A model generated the notes under the pieces. It was not told the DNA's origin and made no database searches. It saw only the letters and a list, made by a program, of their open reading frames with translations. A DNA stretch of 55,052 nt from Flavobacteriales bacterium (GTDB lineage Bacteria; Bacteroidota; Bacteroidia; Flavobacteriales_C; GCA-002722245), in contig CANFBW010000018.1 of the NCBI GenBank assembly GCA_947444925.1, positions 1 through 55,052 on the forward strand, in the 5' to 3' direction. Made by a program: the position numbers and the translations under genes. Below, piece after piece: positions 1 through 9,997 of the stretch; position 1 is the stretch's first letter, and each line of letters starts with the position of its first letter.

Positions 1-611
1 GCCCCGGCATCCACTTTTTGTTTCAAATACTGCAAATCCATCGTTGGATTGGCGCTCTCAAAATGCTTTTCAGGATATCCTGCAACGCCGATGCAAAAAT
101 TTGTTGGCATCGGGTTTTTTAAATCTTCCTCCATGTATTGTCCGCTGTTCAAGGCAACAATTTGCTTCACCATGTCTTCAGCATGCGCATGTCCATTCGG
201 ATCAGGAGAAAAAATCCCCTCCGACTTCAATGGATCTCCTCGCAATGCCAGCACATTGTCAATGCCTAAAAAGTACAAATCAATGAGTGCATTCTCCGTT
301 TCTTCCTTGCTAAAGCCACCACAAATCAAGTGAGGTACGGCGTCAATCTTGTATTTGTATTGAATTGCTGCACAAATCCCCACAGTTCCAGGACGTTTTT
401 TGATCGCTACTTTTTCCAAATAACCCTTCTCCCTCTTTTTGTAAACATACTCCTCGCGGTGGTAGGTCACGTTGATGAAAGATGGATTGAATTCCACCAA
501 AGGATCAATACCATCGTAAATGGCCTGAATACCTTTTCCTCGAAGTGGAGGAAGAATTTCAAATGAAAAAAGTGTAGACTTCGACTGCTGCAGATGATCA
601 ATGACTTTCAC
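1..611 (-). CDS. metF: 5,10-methylenetetrahydrofolate reductase, N-terminal part (runs off window start)
   Basis: Reduces methylene-THF to methyl-THF, the methyl donor for methionine synthesis, using FAD. About 203 residues are visible; the C-terminal third lies outside the window. Translation of the minus strand gives the family's N-terminal FSFEILPP motif, the FINVTYHREEY stretch and a later HLICGGF / LALRGD segment, all characteristic of MetF. I chose a GTG start at 611, because the reading continues straight into the conserved VIDHL...FSFE region and no in-frame ATG occurs just upstream. It is divergent from lepA with about 90 bp between them. The methyl-cycle partner metK lies in this window but far away. 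Confidence 0.9.
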   Translation of the reverse strand, partial: MKVIDHLQQSKSTLFSFEILPPLRGKGIQAIYDGIDPLVEFNPSFINVTYHREEYVYKKREKGYLEKVAIKKRPGTVGICAAIQYKYKIDAVPHLICGGFSKEETENALIDLYFLGIDNVLALRGDPLKSEGIFSPDPNGHAHAEDMVKQIVALNSGQYMEEDLKNPMPTNFCIGVAGYPEKHFESANPTMDLQYLKQKVDAG

Positions 612-666
612 GCAAATATTTTTTAGGAGCGTAAATATAGATAACGCTAGGCATATTTAAAATTCT

Positions 667-674
667 TACTTTTG
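667..674 (+). promoter_or_regulatory. lepA: Bacteroidota-type -7 element for lepA
   Basis: TACTTTTG matches the TAnnTTTG -7 consensus of the Bacteroidota housekeeping sigma factor and sits 26 bp before the lepA ATG. No clear TTG/TTTG -33 box lies 19-21 bp upstream, so only half of the promoter is convincing. An AGAGGAAGA stretch just before the ATG may act as a ribosome binding site. Confidence 0.5.
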
Positions 675-700
675 TCGACTTAAAGACAGAGGAAGACAAC

Positions 701-2491
701 ATGGAGAACATTAGGAATTTTTGCATTATCGCCCACATCGACCACGGCAAAAGCACACTTGCCGACCGTTTGCTGGAATTCACCGGAACCGTTGACAAAC
801 GAAATTTAGTTGCGCAAACGCTTGACGACATGGACATTGAGCGCGAACGCGGCATCACCATTAAAAGTCACGCCATTCAAATGGATTATACTTTTGAAGG
901 CAAAAAATATGTTTTAAATCTTATCGACACACCAGGGCACGTAGACTTTTCTTATGAAGTATCGCGCTCCATCGCCGCCTGCGAAGGCGCTTTGCTCATT
1001 GTTGACGCAGCACAAGGTATCCAGGCGCAAACCATTTCCAACCTCTACCTCGCATTAGGCAACGACCTTGAAATCATTCCGGTACTCAATAAAATAGACC
1101 TTCCCAGCGCAATGCCTGAAGAAGTGAAAGACCAAATTGTTGATCTCATCGGCTGTAAACGCGAAGACATACTTTCCGCTTCTGGCAAAACAGGAATGGG
1201 CATTGCCGACATCCTTTCCGCCATTATACACCGCGTTCCCGCTCCGGTTGGCGATCCAAAAGCACCTTTTCAAGCCTTGATTTTTGATTCGCTATACAAT
1301 CCCTTCCGCGGTATCGAAGCCTATTTCAAAGTGATCAATGGCGAAATCAGAAAGGGTGATCCCGTTAAATTTTTTAATACAGGCAAAGAATACAATGCCG
1401 ACGAAATTGGTGTTTTACGCTTAAAACAAGAACCGCGCGACGTCATCAAAACAGGTGATGTAGGCTATATCATATCGGGTATCAAAGTGGCTAAAGACGT
1501 AAAAGTCGGCGACACCATTACCAACAAAGAACGCCCATGCGAAAAAGCAATCGACGGTTTTGAAGACGTAAAACCTATGGTGTTTGCGGGAATTTACCCT
1601 GTCGACACGGAAGATTACGAAGAATTGCGCGACTCTATGGAACGCCTTCAACTCAACGATGCTTCGCTTACCTTTGAGCTAGAATCCTCTGCTGCATTGG
1701 GTTTTGGCTTCCGTTGCGGTTTCTTGGGAATGCTGCACATGGAAATTATTCAGGAACGTCTAGAGCGCGAATTCAATATGAACGTGCTTACAACAGTGCC
1801 CAACGTATCTTACTACGCTTACACCACCAAAGGAGAAAAAATAATCGTAAACAACCCCACCGAATTACCATCGCCCAACCACCTCGACTATGTGGAAGAA
1901 CCGATGATCAAGGCACAGGTGATTACAAAATCAGAATACGTAGGTGCTATTATGAGTTTGGCCATTGAAAAAAGAGGCATGCTCACCAATCAGGTTTACC
2001 TCACTACCGACCGCGTGGAATTGAGTTTTGAAATGCCTTTGAGTGAAATTGTTTTCGACTTCTACGACCGATTGAAATCTATCTCAAAAGGATATGCTTC
2101 CTTCGACTACTACCCTGCCGATTACAAACGCAGCAACTTGGTGAAGGTTGACATCTTAATGAACAACGAAGTCGTAGATGCGCTGTCGGCATTGATTCAC
2201 ACTGACAATGCATACAACTTTGGCAAGAAAATTTGCGCCAAACTGAAAGAGCTCATCCCTCGTCAACAATTTGAAATTCCGATACAAGCTGCCATTGGCG
2301 CAAAAATAATCTCTCGTGAGACTTTAAAAGCCTTACGTAAAGACGTTACCGCCAAATGTTATGGTGGCGATATTTCTCGAAAAAGAAAATTGCTGGAAAA
2401 ACAAAAAGAAGGAAAAAAGAAAATGCGTCAAGTGGGCAGCGTAGAAATTCCACAAGAAGCATTTATGGCGGTGTTGAAGCTGAATGATTAA
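701..2491 (+). CDS. lepA: Elongation factor 4 (LepA) ribosome back-translocase GTPase
   Basis: Translational GTPase that acts on stalled or mistranslocated ribosomes. The 596-residue length is standard for the family. The G1 P-loop AHIDHGKS is at residues 11-18, DTPGH (G3) at 76-80 and NKID (G4) at 130-133, followed by the EF-G-like domains and the LepA-specific C-terminal domain with the AKCYGGD...[10 protein letters not shown] segment. The start is the first ATG, directly before the conserved [14 protein letters not shown]. It is monocistronic: metF diverges upstream and the acyl-CoA dehydrogenase converges downstream, with a hairpin terminator in between. Confidence 0.98.
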   Translation: MENIRNFCIIAHIDHGKSTLADRLLEFTGTVDKRNLVAQTLDDMDIERERGITIKSHAIQMDYTFEGKKYVLNLIDTPGHVDFSYEVSRSIAACEGALLIVDAAQGIQAQTISNLYLALGNDLEIIPVLNKIDLPSAMPEEVKDQIVDLIGCKREDILSASGKTGMGIADILSAIIHRVPAPVGDPKAPFQALIFDSLYNPFRGIEAYFKVINGEIRKGDPVKFFNTGKEYNADEIGVLRLKQEPRDVIKTGDVGYIISGIKVAKDVKVGDTITNKERPCEKAIDGFEDVKPMVFAGIYPVDTEDYEELRDSMERLQLNDASLTFELESSAALGFGFRCGFLGMLHMEIIQERLEREFNMNVLTTVPNVSYYAYTTKGEKIIVNNPTELPSPNHLDYVEEPMIKAQVITKSEYVGAIMSLAIEKRGMLTNQVYLTTDRVELSFEMPLSEIVFDFYDRLKSISKGYASFDYYPADYKRSNLVKVDILMNNEVVDALSALIHTDNAYNFGKKICAKLKELIPRQQFEIPIQAAIGAKIISRETLKALRKDVTAKCYGGDISRKRKLLEKQKEGKKKMRQVGSVEIPQEAFMAVLKLND

Positions 2492-2525
2492 ATTGTTCTT
2501 CTTTTCAACAGAACGATTTTTGTTT
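2492..2525 (+). terminator. Rho-independent terminator after lepA
   Basis: An 8-bp stem (ATTGTTCT at 2492-2499 with AGAACGAT at 2510-2517, one G-U pair) encloses a 10-nt loop and is followed by a T-rich tail. It lies immediately after the lepA stop codon, between two convergent genes. The minus-strand reading has a weaker T tail, so lepA is the more likely user. Confidence 0.55.
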
Positions 2526-3663
2526 ACTTCAATATTTCTCGAGAGATCACTACTTTTTGTATTTCACTGGTGCCTTCACCAATGGTACACAACTTAGCAT
2601 CTCGGTAATATTTTTCTGCTGGAAAATCTTTGATATAGCCATAGCCACCAAAAATTTGCACGCCATCATTGGCCACTTCTACGGCGATTTCGGAAGAATA
2701 GTATTTCGCCATCGCCGATTCTTTCGACACTGGTAGATGTTCGTTTTTCAAATACGCAGCATGCATAATCAACAATTCGGCAGCTTCAATTTTAGTCGCC
2801 ATATCGGCCAACTTGAAGGCAATGGCCTGAAATTCAGAAATAGATTTACCAAACTGCTGTCTTTCTTTAGAGTACTTCAAAGCCGCTTCATAAGCGCCTT
2901 TCGCTATTCCTAAACCCAAAGATGCGATAGAAATTCTACCACCGTCTAATATCGCCAAAGCCTGCTTGAATCCACTGCCCACTTCGCCCATTCTGCAAGA
3001 ATCAGGAATGCGCATGTCTTGAAAAATAAGTTCAGCTGTTTCTGATGCACGCATACCGAGCTTGTCTTCTTTTTTTCCAGTGGTAAATCCTGCAGTTCCT
3101 TTGTCAATAATAAATGCCGTAGCGTTGTTTTTTTCGCCCAACTTACCTGTACGCGTCATCAGTACCACCACATCTCCTGAAATACCGTGGGTGATGAAAG
3201 TTTTCGATCCATTAATGATCCAATGGTCGCCGTCCTTTACTGCCGTTGTTCTCATATTTCCTGCGTCAGAACCCGTACTTGGCTCGGTCAAACCCCAAGC
3301 GCCAATGAATTCAGCACTAGCGAGTTTGGGCAAATATTTTTGTTTTTGTTCTTCAGATCCGAAATATAAAATATGGTTCGTACACAAAGAATTGTGCGCT
3401 GCCATAGAAAGTCCAATACCACCACAAATTTTAGAAATTTCGGTAATCGCGGTCACGTATTCAAAATAACCAAAACCTGAACCGCCATATTCAGTAGGAA
3501 CTAAAACCCCCATCAATCCAAGTTCTCCCATTTTTTTGAAAAGCTCCACCGGAAAAATTTGTTTTTCATCCCAATGATTGCGGTGTGGAAGTATGTTTTT
3601 TTGTCCGAAATCACGCACCATCTGCGCAATCATTTTTTGGTTTTCGTTCTGACTAAAATCCAT
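2524..3663 (-). CDS. Acyl-CoA dehydrogenase (short/branched-chain, butyryl-CoA dehydrogenase-like)
   Basis: FAD-dependent dehydrogenase that introduces the alpha-beta double bond into short-chain or branched acyl-CoA and passes electrons to electron-transfer flavoprotein. The 379-residue length fits the family: N-terminal helical domain (1-115), middle beta domain with the WGLTEPSTGSDAG signature, and C-terminal helical domain. The catalytic base is expected at Glu363 in IGEGTSEIQ near the C-terminus, as in the short-chain members. It is last in a long minus-strand run, 43 bp after apt. No etf or thiolase genes are adjacent, so the exact substrate (butyryl, isovaleryl or 2-methylbutyryl) cannot be told. 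Confidence 0.93.
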   Translation of the reverse strand: MDFSQNENQKMIAQMVRDFGQKNILPHRNHWDEKQIFPVELFKKMGELGLMGVLVPTEYGGSGFGYFEYVTAITEISKICGGIGLSMAAHNSLCTNHILYFGSEEQKQKYLPKLASAEFIGAWGLTEPSTGSDAGNMRTTAVKDGDHWIINGSKTFITHGISGDVVVLMTRTGKLGEKNNATAFIIDKGTAGFTTGKKEDKLGMRASETAELIFQDMRIPDSCRMGEVGSGFKQALAILDGGRISIASLGLGIAKGAYEAALKYSKERQQFGKSISEFQAIAFKLADMATKIEAAELLIMHAAYLKNEHLPVSKESAMAKYYSSEIAVEVANDGVQIFGGYGYIKDFPAEKYYRDAKLCTIGEGTSEIQKVVISREILK

Positions 3664-3706
3664 GCTTTTATATTTAAATGAAGTTGTAATTCTCTTTGTC
3701 TGACGC

Positions 3707-4234
3707 CTAATACGTCGCCAAAGAAATTAGGTTAGGACTGTATTGCAATAAATTTTGACGACCATTCAAAAAGCCCAACTCAATAATGAAAGCAAAGCCC
3801 ACAAGTTCCCCACCCATCTTTTGCGCGAGCTGAGCTGCGGCCGCCGCCGTGCCGCCTGTTGCCAGCAAGTCGTCGTGCACCAGCACACGAGATCCATGCT
3901 GTATTGCATCAGAATGAATCTCCATCACAGCTTGACCATATTCAAGATCATACGACACCTTGTAAGTGCTATAAGGCAATTTACCCGCCTTGCGAACGGG
4001 AACAAAAGGCACCGACAAGCGATTTGCCAACGGAATACCAAATAAAAAACCTCTGCTCTCCACGCCAATCACAATGTCGATTTTTAAATCCTTCAATTTT
4101 TCAGCAAAAGCGTCGATCAATTCTTCACGTAATTTAAAATCAATCAGCAGAGGTGTAATGTCTTTAAAAACGATTCCCGGCTTAGGAAAATCAGGAATAT
4201 CTCTAACACTACTTTTAATTTTTTCAGCGATCAT
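3707..4234 (-). CDS. apt: Adenine phosphoribosyltransferase
   Basis: Purine salvage: adenine plus PRPP gives AMP. The 175 residues are the usual length. The PRPP-binding motif VLVHDDLLATGGTA lies at residues 117-130, and the N-terminal IPDFPKPGIVFKDITPLL and GVESRGF segments are typical of Apt. The start overlaps the end of the helix-hairpin-helix gene by 11 bp, suggesting one transcript and translational coupling. A second purine gene, purM, occurs further upstream in the same minus-strand run. Confidence 0.96.
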   Translation of the reverse strand: MIAEKIKSSVRDIPDFPKPGIVFKDITPLLIDFKLREELIDAFAEKLKDLKIDIVIGVESRGFLFGIPLANRLSVPFVPVRKAGKLPYSTYKVSYDLEYGQAVMEIHSDAIQHGSRVLVHDDLLATGGTAAAAAQLAQKMGGELVGFAFIIELGFLNGRQNLLQYSPNLISLATY

Positions 4235-5096
4235 GTAATAAAATATAGGGTTCGATCAAATATAAAATAGAATCATTGATAACCTGCGTTTTTAATAAAT
4301 CTTTTGGCGAAGAAAAATCACCATGTTGTTCACGAAAAGCCACAATTGCTTTTGCACGTTTTTTGCCAATGCACCAAAAGGCCGAAAGCTCCTCAACAGT
4401 CGCGCTATTTAATTTCAAGGTCCGCACCAAATTTGCGTCTACAGTTACTTGTGGCGCTATCAGAACATAGGCTTCCGAATCAATTCCAAATACTTTACGC
4501 AATTCTTCTTTGCGCAAGAAGCCACGTGAAACCTGTCGATATTTCAGGATGCGCGCTGCGAGCGTTGGTCCAATCCCCCTTACTTCAATCAGTTGCATTT
4601 CGTTGGCTGCATTGAGTTCAAGCAGAGAACGAGCCGTAAATACACGGGGCGCAAATTTACGAGGAGAATACAATGTGTCTTTTCTTTTGTGATTGCCATT
4701 AAGTAGTTGTTTCTCTTTATTCTGAATGTCGATTTTGTTTTCCATCAAATTACAAAACAAAGAATCCATTCCGTACATTTTTCGCAAGTCTGCTGCTTTA
4801 TCAAAGCGCCCTCCTTTACTCAAATACTTAATAATTCGATGTGCAATCTTTTCCTCTAAACCCATCGCAATCCATTCGTCGGAACGCAGCGTATTTGGGT
4901 CAAACTGATGTATTGGAACGCGATAGCTTTTTGGCCGAAATTCTGTTTTTTTCCCAACTGCCACTGTATCATTGGATGATAAAACAACCGGTGCCGAATA
5001 AAAATAAAATTTACTTGCAATAAACAAGGTTGCCAGGAAGATCAGTGTGTACAAACCCTTTCTTTCTTTTTGCGCAAAAAGAAAAGGATGTTTCAT
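4224..5096 (-). CDS. Membrane-anchored ComEA-like protein with several helix-hairpin-helix domains
   Basis: A 290-residue protein with a basic N-terminus, one hydrophobic segment at about residues 17-35 that would anchor it in the inner membrane, and three helix-hairpin-helix regions. The first (about 60-115) includes GLEEKIAHRIIKYL. The second (about 155-215) is LNAANEMQLIEVRGIGPTLA. The third (about 228-285) is LNSATVEELSAFWCIGKKRA. Such motifs bind the DNA backbone; ComEA-type proteins pull DNA through the periplasm during transformation. No other competence gene is adjacent, so a competence role is an inference. It lies 6 bp after the AGCS symporter and overlaps apt by 11 bp. Confidence 0.75.
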   Translation of the reverse strand: MKHPFLFAQKERKGLYTLIFLATLFIASKFYFYSAPVVLSSNDTVAVGKKTEFRPKSYRVPIHQFDPNTLRSDEWIAMGLEEKIAHRIIKYLSKGGRFDKAADLRKMYGMDSLFCNLMENKIDIQNKEKQLLNGNHKRKDTLYSPRKFAPRVFTARSLLELNAANEMQLIEVRGIGPTLAARILKYRQVSRGFLRKEELRKVFGIDSEAYVLIAPQVTVDANLVRTLKLNSATVEELSAFWCIGKKRAKAIVAFREQHGDFSSPKDLLKTQVINDSILYLIEPYILLHDR

Positions 5097-5102
5097 CTCA
5101 TA

Positions 5103-6647
5103 TTATTTATATGGCTTTATTTCGCCTGTTTTAATGCGCAAAAGGAAGTCCTTGAGATCTCGTCTTATTTCAGGAGCCATTAAGTATAAACCAATCATAT
5201 TGGGAATACTCATGGCAAAAATTAGAGCATCCGACAAACCGACAAGATTATTCAATGACAGCACAGACCCCACTACCACAAAGGCACAGAAGATTATCTT
5301 ATATAAGTATGCCAGGTACTTGTTTTCACCAAAAAGATAACCCCACGATTTCAAGCCATAATAACTCCAAGTGATCATTGTAGCGAAGGCAAACAACAAA
5401 ACAGCGATGGTTAAAATAATATTCCCAAATGCTCCAAAGACGCTGTGAAAAGCCTGAGCAGTCATCTCAACACCTTCTATTCCCTGATGATTGTAGGTTC
5501 CGGTAATTACCAGCACCAATGCAGTCATGGTACAAATAACCACAGTATCAATAAAAGGCTCAAGCAATGACACCAAACCTTCAGTAATAGGTTCATCTGT
5601 TCTCACGGCAGAATGAGCAATGGCCGCGGAGCCAATGCCGGCCTCATTTGAAAATGCAGCACGCTTAAAACCCTGTATCATCGCACCAACAGCACCACCA
5701 ATGCCTGCATCGAAATTTAAGGCACCATTGAATATCAGCTTAAAAGCCGAAGGAATTTTATCATAGTAAAAGGCGAGAATGATAAGTGCCGAAATCACGT
5801 ACAATGCACACATAAACGGCACCAACTTGTCGGTAACACGGGCAATACTTTTAATACCACCAATAATAACTACACCTGTCAAGGTTGCTATGATCACACC
5901 AAACAGCAAGGCGCCTTCTTCGCCTTGCCAGAAAGCACCAAAAATACCCGACAAACTTTGAAACTGCACGCGTGCCTGGTTGACCTGAAACATATTGCCA
6001 CCACTCAACGAACCCCCTACACACATCACGGCAAAAAAAACTGCCAACACTTTTCCCCAACGCGCCATACCGCGCTGCGCAAAGCCTTTACTGAGGTAGT
6101 ACATCGGTCCACCCGACACGCTACCATCTGCATTTTCATTTCTATATTTTACCCCCAAAGTGCATTCAACAAATTTGGAAGACATGCCCAAAATACCAGC
6201 AACAATCATCCAAAAAGTTGCACCAGGCCCACCGATCGCAATTGCTACAGCCACTCCAGTAATATTACCTAAGCCAATAGTACCAGACAATGCCGCGGTC
6301 AATGCCTGAAAATGCGACACTTGTCCACTTACTTCTGTACCATCTTTTTTCTTGCAAGGAAAATCATATTTTCCACGAACGATTTGAATCGCGTGTTTGA
6401 ATCCACGAATATTCACAAAGCCCATGTATACCGTACAAAAAAGCGCCCCCACCAACAACCAAATCAAAATCAATGGAATTGAAAAACCCAAAAGGGGCAC
6501 CTCGTAAAAAAAATAATAAGTCACTGAATCTGCCACTGGAGTGAAGTTTTCAACGATAGCATCATTGATTTTACGCAAAGTACTTTTCTCTTGTGCAATA
6601 GAAAAAAGCGGACAAAACAAGGCGAGGTACAATGCTATTTTTTTCAT
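5103..6647 (-). CDS. Sodium:alanine symporter, AGCS family
   Basis: A 514-residue polytopic inner-membrane transporter that takes up small neutral amino acids (alanine or glycine) with Na+ or H+. AGCS signatures are visible: [20 protein letters not shown], the FWM...G(M)[11 protein letters not shown] stretch with YRN and GGPMYYL, and later [16 protein letters not shown] with AHSA. Unusually for the family it begins with a cleavable-looking signal ([20 protein letters not shown]) before the first transporter helix, a feature common in Bacteroidota AGCS proteins. The start overlaps the SDR stop by 4 bp (ATGA), so it is cotranscribed with the SDR gene. Confidence 0.95.
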   Translation of the reverse strand: MKKIALYLALFCPLFSIAQEKSTLRKINDAIVENFTPVADSVTYYFFYEVPLLGFSIPLILIWLLVGALFCTVYMGFVNIRGFKHAIQIVRGKYDFPCKKKDGTEVSGQVSHFQALTAALSGTIGLGNITGVAVAIAIGGPGATFWMIVAGILGMSSKFVECTLGVKYRNENADGSVSGGPMYYLSKGFAQRGMARWGKVLAVFFAVMCVGGSLSGGNMFQVNQARVQFQSLSGIFGAFWQGEEGALLFGVIIATLTGVVIIGGIKSIARVTDKLVPFMCALYVISALIILAFYYDKIPSAFKLIFNGALNFDAGIGGAVGAMIQGFKRAAFSNEAGIGSAAIAHSAVRTDEPITEGLVSLLEPFIDTVVICTMTALVLVITGTYNHQGIEGVEMTAQAFHSVFGAFGNIILTIAVLLFAFATMITWSYYGLKSWGYLFGENKYLAYLYKIIFCAFVVVGSVLSLNNLVGLSDALIFAMSIPNMIGLYLMAPEIRRDLKDFLLRIKTGEIKPYK

Positions 6648-7555
6648 GCAGAATGCGTTTTCATTTGGTGGTCCAAAATAGCAATTCCTTCTTCAAAAGA
6701 ATGCGGTTTATAGCCCAACTCACGTATGGCTTTTGTCAAAATAAATCCCGTAATAGGTGGTCGCTTAGCCCTCTGATTCAACGTTTTAGATGAAATTGCA
6801 CGAATCAAACTTTTATCGAGATGATAATAATCAGCCACTTTTTCTACAATTTGCAACACATTCAATTGCTCTTTACCAGAAATATTGAAAATCCCCCCCG
6901 CCGTTTGATCAGCGATCAAAATACAACCATTGGCAAGATCCTCAGCCAAAGTAGGCGTTCGAAACTGATCGTTCACTACGTTGATCGGCTCACCTTTTTC
7001 TAGTGCCCCTTTCGCCCACAAAACAATGTTTGAACGACTCATGTTGTCAACGAGTCCGTATACCAAAACCGTCCTCGCTATAGCCCACACCCCTTTGTAT
7101 TTTCTTACAATTTCTTCTGCAGCCAGCTTAGATTCACCATAATAACTCAAAGGATTTGCTTTTGCTTCTTCGCTGTATGGTCCGGCACTGCCATCAAAAA
7201 TAAAGTCGGTAGAAACATGAATAAAATGACTGCCATATTTCTCGGCAGCATTAAGTAAATATTGAACGGCATCAACGTTAATTTTCCAGCACAGCACCTT
7301 TGCGTCTTCGCACTCATCAACATTCGTCATTGCAGCTCCATTAATAACGATGTGTGGTTGGTGCTTCAAAAACACCTGCTCCACTTCGTGCGCACTTGTA
7401 ATATCAAGTGTTTCGTACAAATAGCCCGCTTTTTCAAGCAAACGATTTTCACCTCGTGCAGTCGCTATAACCTGATAGTCTTTGCGATCACGTAGTGCAT
7501 AAACCAACTTTTGACCAAGTAATCCATTGGTTCCTGTGATTAGTATTTTCTTCAT
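6644..7555 (-). CDS. SDR-family sugar nucleotide reductase, dTDP-4-dehydrorhamnose reductase-like (RmlD)
   Basis: A 303-residue extended short-chain dehydrogenase. The NAD(P)-binding glycine motif TGTNGLLG is at residues 7-14, STDF at 115-118, and the catalytic Tyr139-x-x-x-Lys143 lies in YYGESK. The RmlD-type segments ([18 protein letters not shown]) are present. The known role of the family is the final reduction to dTDP-L-rhamnose. No other rml genes are nearby, so it could act on another sugar or be the MAT2B/SpsK-like variant. The gene overlaps the AGCS symporter by 4 bp and follows the PspC gene by 13 bp. Confidence 0.85.
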   Translation of the reverse strand: MKKILITGTNGLLGQKLVYALRDRKDYQVIATARGENRLLEKAGYLYETLDITSAHEVEQVFLKHQPHIVINGAAMTNVDECEDAKVLCWKINVDAVQYLLNAAEKYGSHFIHVSTDFIFDGSAGPYSEEAKANPLSYYGESKLAAEEIVRKYKGVWAIARTVLVYGLVDNMSRSNIVLWAKGALEKGEPINVVNDQFRTPTLAEDLANGCILIADQTAGGIFNISGKEQLNVLQIVEKVADYYHLDKSLIRAISSKTLNQRAKRPPITGFILTKAIRELGYKPHSFEEGIAILDHQMKTHSA

Positions 7556-7568
7556 GTTAGCCGGGGCA

Positions 7569-7793
7569 CTACAAATGCCAGATATTTCTTCTCTTAAAAC
7601 TATTGAACCATTTTTTATACTCTAATGAACATGCCATGAGCAAGTATATCAACACTGGCGACCCCAATGTGAGAAAAGAAATATAAATAAAAAACAAGCG
7701 AATGCGATTGGTTTCAACACCGAGCTTAGCGCCCCAAAAAGCACAAACACCAAAAATGCTCAATTCAATATTCTTTCTGAATTTCTCCAACAT
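7569..7793 (-). CDS. Small PspC-domain membrane protein
   Basis: A 74-residue protein made almost entirely of a PspC-like domain: an N-terminal amphipathic segment (ELSIFGVCAFWGAKLGV) and one strong hydrophobic helix (about residues 30-55). PspC proteins sense or damp envelope stress, or influence DNA/sigma-factor regulators. An earlier ATG at 7805 would add four residues, but MLEKFRKN matches the usual start better. The gene begins inside the 3' end of the DUF2851 gene (29-bp overlap), so the two are likely translationally coupled. Function beyond the domain call is unknown. Confidence 0.7.
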   Translation of the reverse strand: MLEKFRKNIELSIFGVCAFWGAKLGVETNRIRLFFIYISFLTLGSPVLIYLLMACSLEYKKWFNSFKRRNIWHL

Positions 7794-9075
7794 AATGCCC
7801 TGCATTTTTAAAAATCGATAATCCGATAGCGCAATTTAAACATTTTTTTTGAGAGCAGAATTCGTTGTGCAACTCTATCAAAGCTTGACCTTCCCCCGAA
7901 TTCGCAGCAGTAAGACCAACCTTCTTCCACGCCTTTAAAATACGGTTTTCTTCAGATTTAATCTTCAGCAAAAGAGACAATGCTTTCTCTTTCAAATCAA
8001 AATCCGAATTGTATTCACTCCTTAAAAACAATATAGGAACAACGGCATTGACCACTATTTTGTCTATAAAAGATTTACTCAAAAAAAGAGTCTTTCCACC
8101 AATTGCATCGTCGAAATAACGGTGGGTATGCCAATATTCCGACACCTTTCCATCAAAATATTCATAAAAATCACTAGGCTTTTGTAATGCTGAAAGCGCT
8201 GAGAAAAAATGTTGCCGATTGTGCAAAAACGCGGCCAATTGGGCAATTCGCCGCAAAGGAAAAGAAGCAGGCCGCAAACGAAACCATTGCCATTCTGATT
8301 CCGCCATGGGAAACAAATCATATTTCTTTTTCAAAAAGAGATAACATTTTTTCAAATCAGAAGGGTATTTTTCAAAATACTCTGCCTCTAAAAAACCCGC
8401 TTGCCCAAACAAAAGCGCTTCCAACATTATAATATCATCGTTGTTCTTGTATAAAACGTCTAACGAAAAAGAAGTGATTAAGCGTTCAAAAGCTGCAGAA
8501 TTGTGGCGCAAACCCATAGTCTTCGCTATAGCCATCAAGGTGATGTGATCCCAGTTTTTGTGCAGGCGGTCAAAATCATTTTTCAAACCATTTTTCTTGC
8601 GCTCGAGGCGTTCCACAAGCAAGCCATCCAAAAAAAAATTACGCGTCAAAACCGGCACATCAGTCACCAATTCTTTGCATGCGATCGCATCAGCACTATT
8701 TGAAAAATTAGCGATATAAGTCAAAATTTTCTCTGGTACTTTATCCTTCAAAACAAAACATGCGAGCGCTCTTCCACTTTCAGTGAAAACCGCTAGGTCG
8801 TGCTCCCACACTACATGTAAAGCAACAGCATTGTAGCTTTTATTGCTATGATGAGCGTGAGCATTCCAATCCGAACTCTTGAAATGAAGTTCAACATGTC
8901 CATACCAATGGGTAGCACCAATTTTGAGATGAGCGTTTAAAAAATCAGGTCCGCCGCTATCTACATTGTGTGTTCCAGTAGCGAACACCTCTATCGCCTC
9001 ACCATCTGTTGTTAGGGCGGCAGCGCGCTCAAAAAGACTGTACTTCCACAAATAGTGAAGCACTTTTTCTTGCAT
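7765..9075 (-). CDS. DUF2851 family protein of unknown function
   Basis: A 436-residue soluble protein. The start MQEKVLHYLWKYSLF, the following GTHNVDSGGPDFLNAHLKIG and the GHVELHFKSSDW motif are what I recognise as the DUF2851 signature, a family common in Bacteroidota. The His and Asp residues of the conserved WYGHVELHFKSSDWNAHAH stretch look catalytic or metal-binding, but that is inference. The C-terminus has four cysteines (FCSQKKCLNCAIG region), a possible metal site. It lies 53 bp downstream of pyrF and overlaps the PspC gene. Confidence 0.85.
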   Translation of the reverse strand: MQEKVLHYLWKYSLFERAAALTTDGEAIEVFATGTHNVDSGGPDFLNAHLKIGATHWYGHVELHFKSSDWNAHAHHSNKSYNAVALHVVWEHDLAVFTESGRALACFVLKDKVPEKILTYIANFSNSADAIACKELVTDVPVLTRNFFLDGLLVERLERKKNGLKNDFDRLHKNWDHITLMAIAKTMGLRHNSAAFERLITSFSLDVLYKNNDDIIMLEALLFGQAGFLEAEYFEKYPSDLKKCYLFLKKKYDLFPMAESEWQWFRLRPASFPLRRIAQLAAFLHNRQHFFSALSALQKPSDFYEYFDGKVSEYWHTHRYFDDAIGGKTLFLSKSFIDKIVVNAVVPILFLRSEYNSDFDLKEKALSLLLKIKSEENRILKAWKKVGLTAANSGEGQALIELHNEFCSQKKCLNCAIGLSIFKNAGHYVGEIQKEY

Positions 9076-9128
9076 AAAATAAAAAATTATTGAAACGGGA
9101 AGAACGGTATATACCGCTGCTTACAAAA

Positions 9129-9950
9129 TCACACCAATCCTTTAGTGCGGAGTAGTACTTCCATCTCTTGCTGTAACTTCTTCGCCTCCTGCTTCGCCTT
9201 TTCAGCAAAATCAGCGCCCGAAGATGCATAAATAATACTGCGAGAAGCGTTGACCAAAAGTCCAACTTGCTTCGTTGCGCCATACTTAAACACCTCCTCT
9301 AAACTTCCGCCTTGCGCGCCAACGCCAGGAATCAGCAGAAAATGTTCCGCTGCGATTTTACGCACTTTTTCAAGCATTTGTGGTCGCGTTGCCCCCACCA
9401 CAAACATTAAATTATCAGGAGTGCCCCACGCACATGTTTTTTGAATCACGTGCTCAAACAATTGTGTGCCATCATGAAGCACTTGCATTTCAAAATCAAC
9501 GGCTCCAGAATTTGAAGTCAAACCCAAAACAATAACCCATTTATTAGGATATTCCATAAAAGGTTTTACTGAATCTTCGCCCATATAGGGAGCAACAGTA
9601 ACCGAGTCAGCGCTTAAATTTTCAAAAAATGCTTTTGCATATAATTTCGAGGTATTGCCAATATCTCCTCTTTTGGCATCAGCGATCGTAAAAATATCTT
9701 TTGGGACGTATTCCATTGTTTTTCTCAAACTCTCCCAACCAGAGGCTCCCAATGCCTCATAAAAAGCGGTATTGGGCTTATAGGCAACGCAATAATCTTT
9801 GGTAGCATCAATGATGCGCTTATTGAATTCGAAAATAGGATCTTCAAATTCCAATAAAAACGCAGGAATTTTAGTGAGATCCGCATCCAGCCCAACACAG
9901 AGGAATGATTTTTTCTTTTGAATGTTGTTGTATAATTCTTCTCTTGTCAT
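9129..9950 (-). CDS. pyrF: Orotidine 5'-phosphate decarboxylase, subfamily 2
   Basis: Last step of UMP synthesis: OMP to UMP plus CO2. The 273 residues are typical of the longer subfamily 2 enzymes of Bacteroidota. The substrate and catalytic segment DAKRGDIGNT is at residues 91-100, including the conserved Asp-Lys pair; SFLCVGLDADL at the N-terminus and LIPGVGAQGG near the C-terminal phosphate site support the call. It sits 47 bp downstream of prfA in the purM-prfA-pyrF minus-strand series. Confidence 0.97.
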   Translation of the reverse strand: MTREELYNNIQKKKSFLCVGLDADLTKIPAFLLEFEDPIFEFNKRIIDATKDYCVAYKPNTAFYEALGASGWESLRKTMEYVPKDIFTIADAKRGDIGNTSKLYAKAFFENLSADSVTVAPYMGEDSVKPFMEYPNKWVIVLGLTSNSGAVDFEMQVLHDGTQLFEHVIQKTCAWGTPDNLMFVVGATRPQMLEKVRKIAAEHFLLIPGVGAQGGSLEEVFKYGATKQVGLLVNASRSIIYASSGADFAEKAKQEAKKLQQEMEVLLRTKGLV

Positions 9951-9997
9951 GGTGTTAATCAGCTAACATTGCATTTTGAACATTCACAGATAACGTG

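Noticed and set aside
44-566. Several plus-strand ORFs at the window start
   Set aside because: They are antisense to metF, whose minus-strand translation shows the conserved family motifs.
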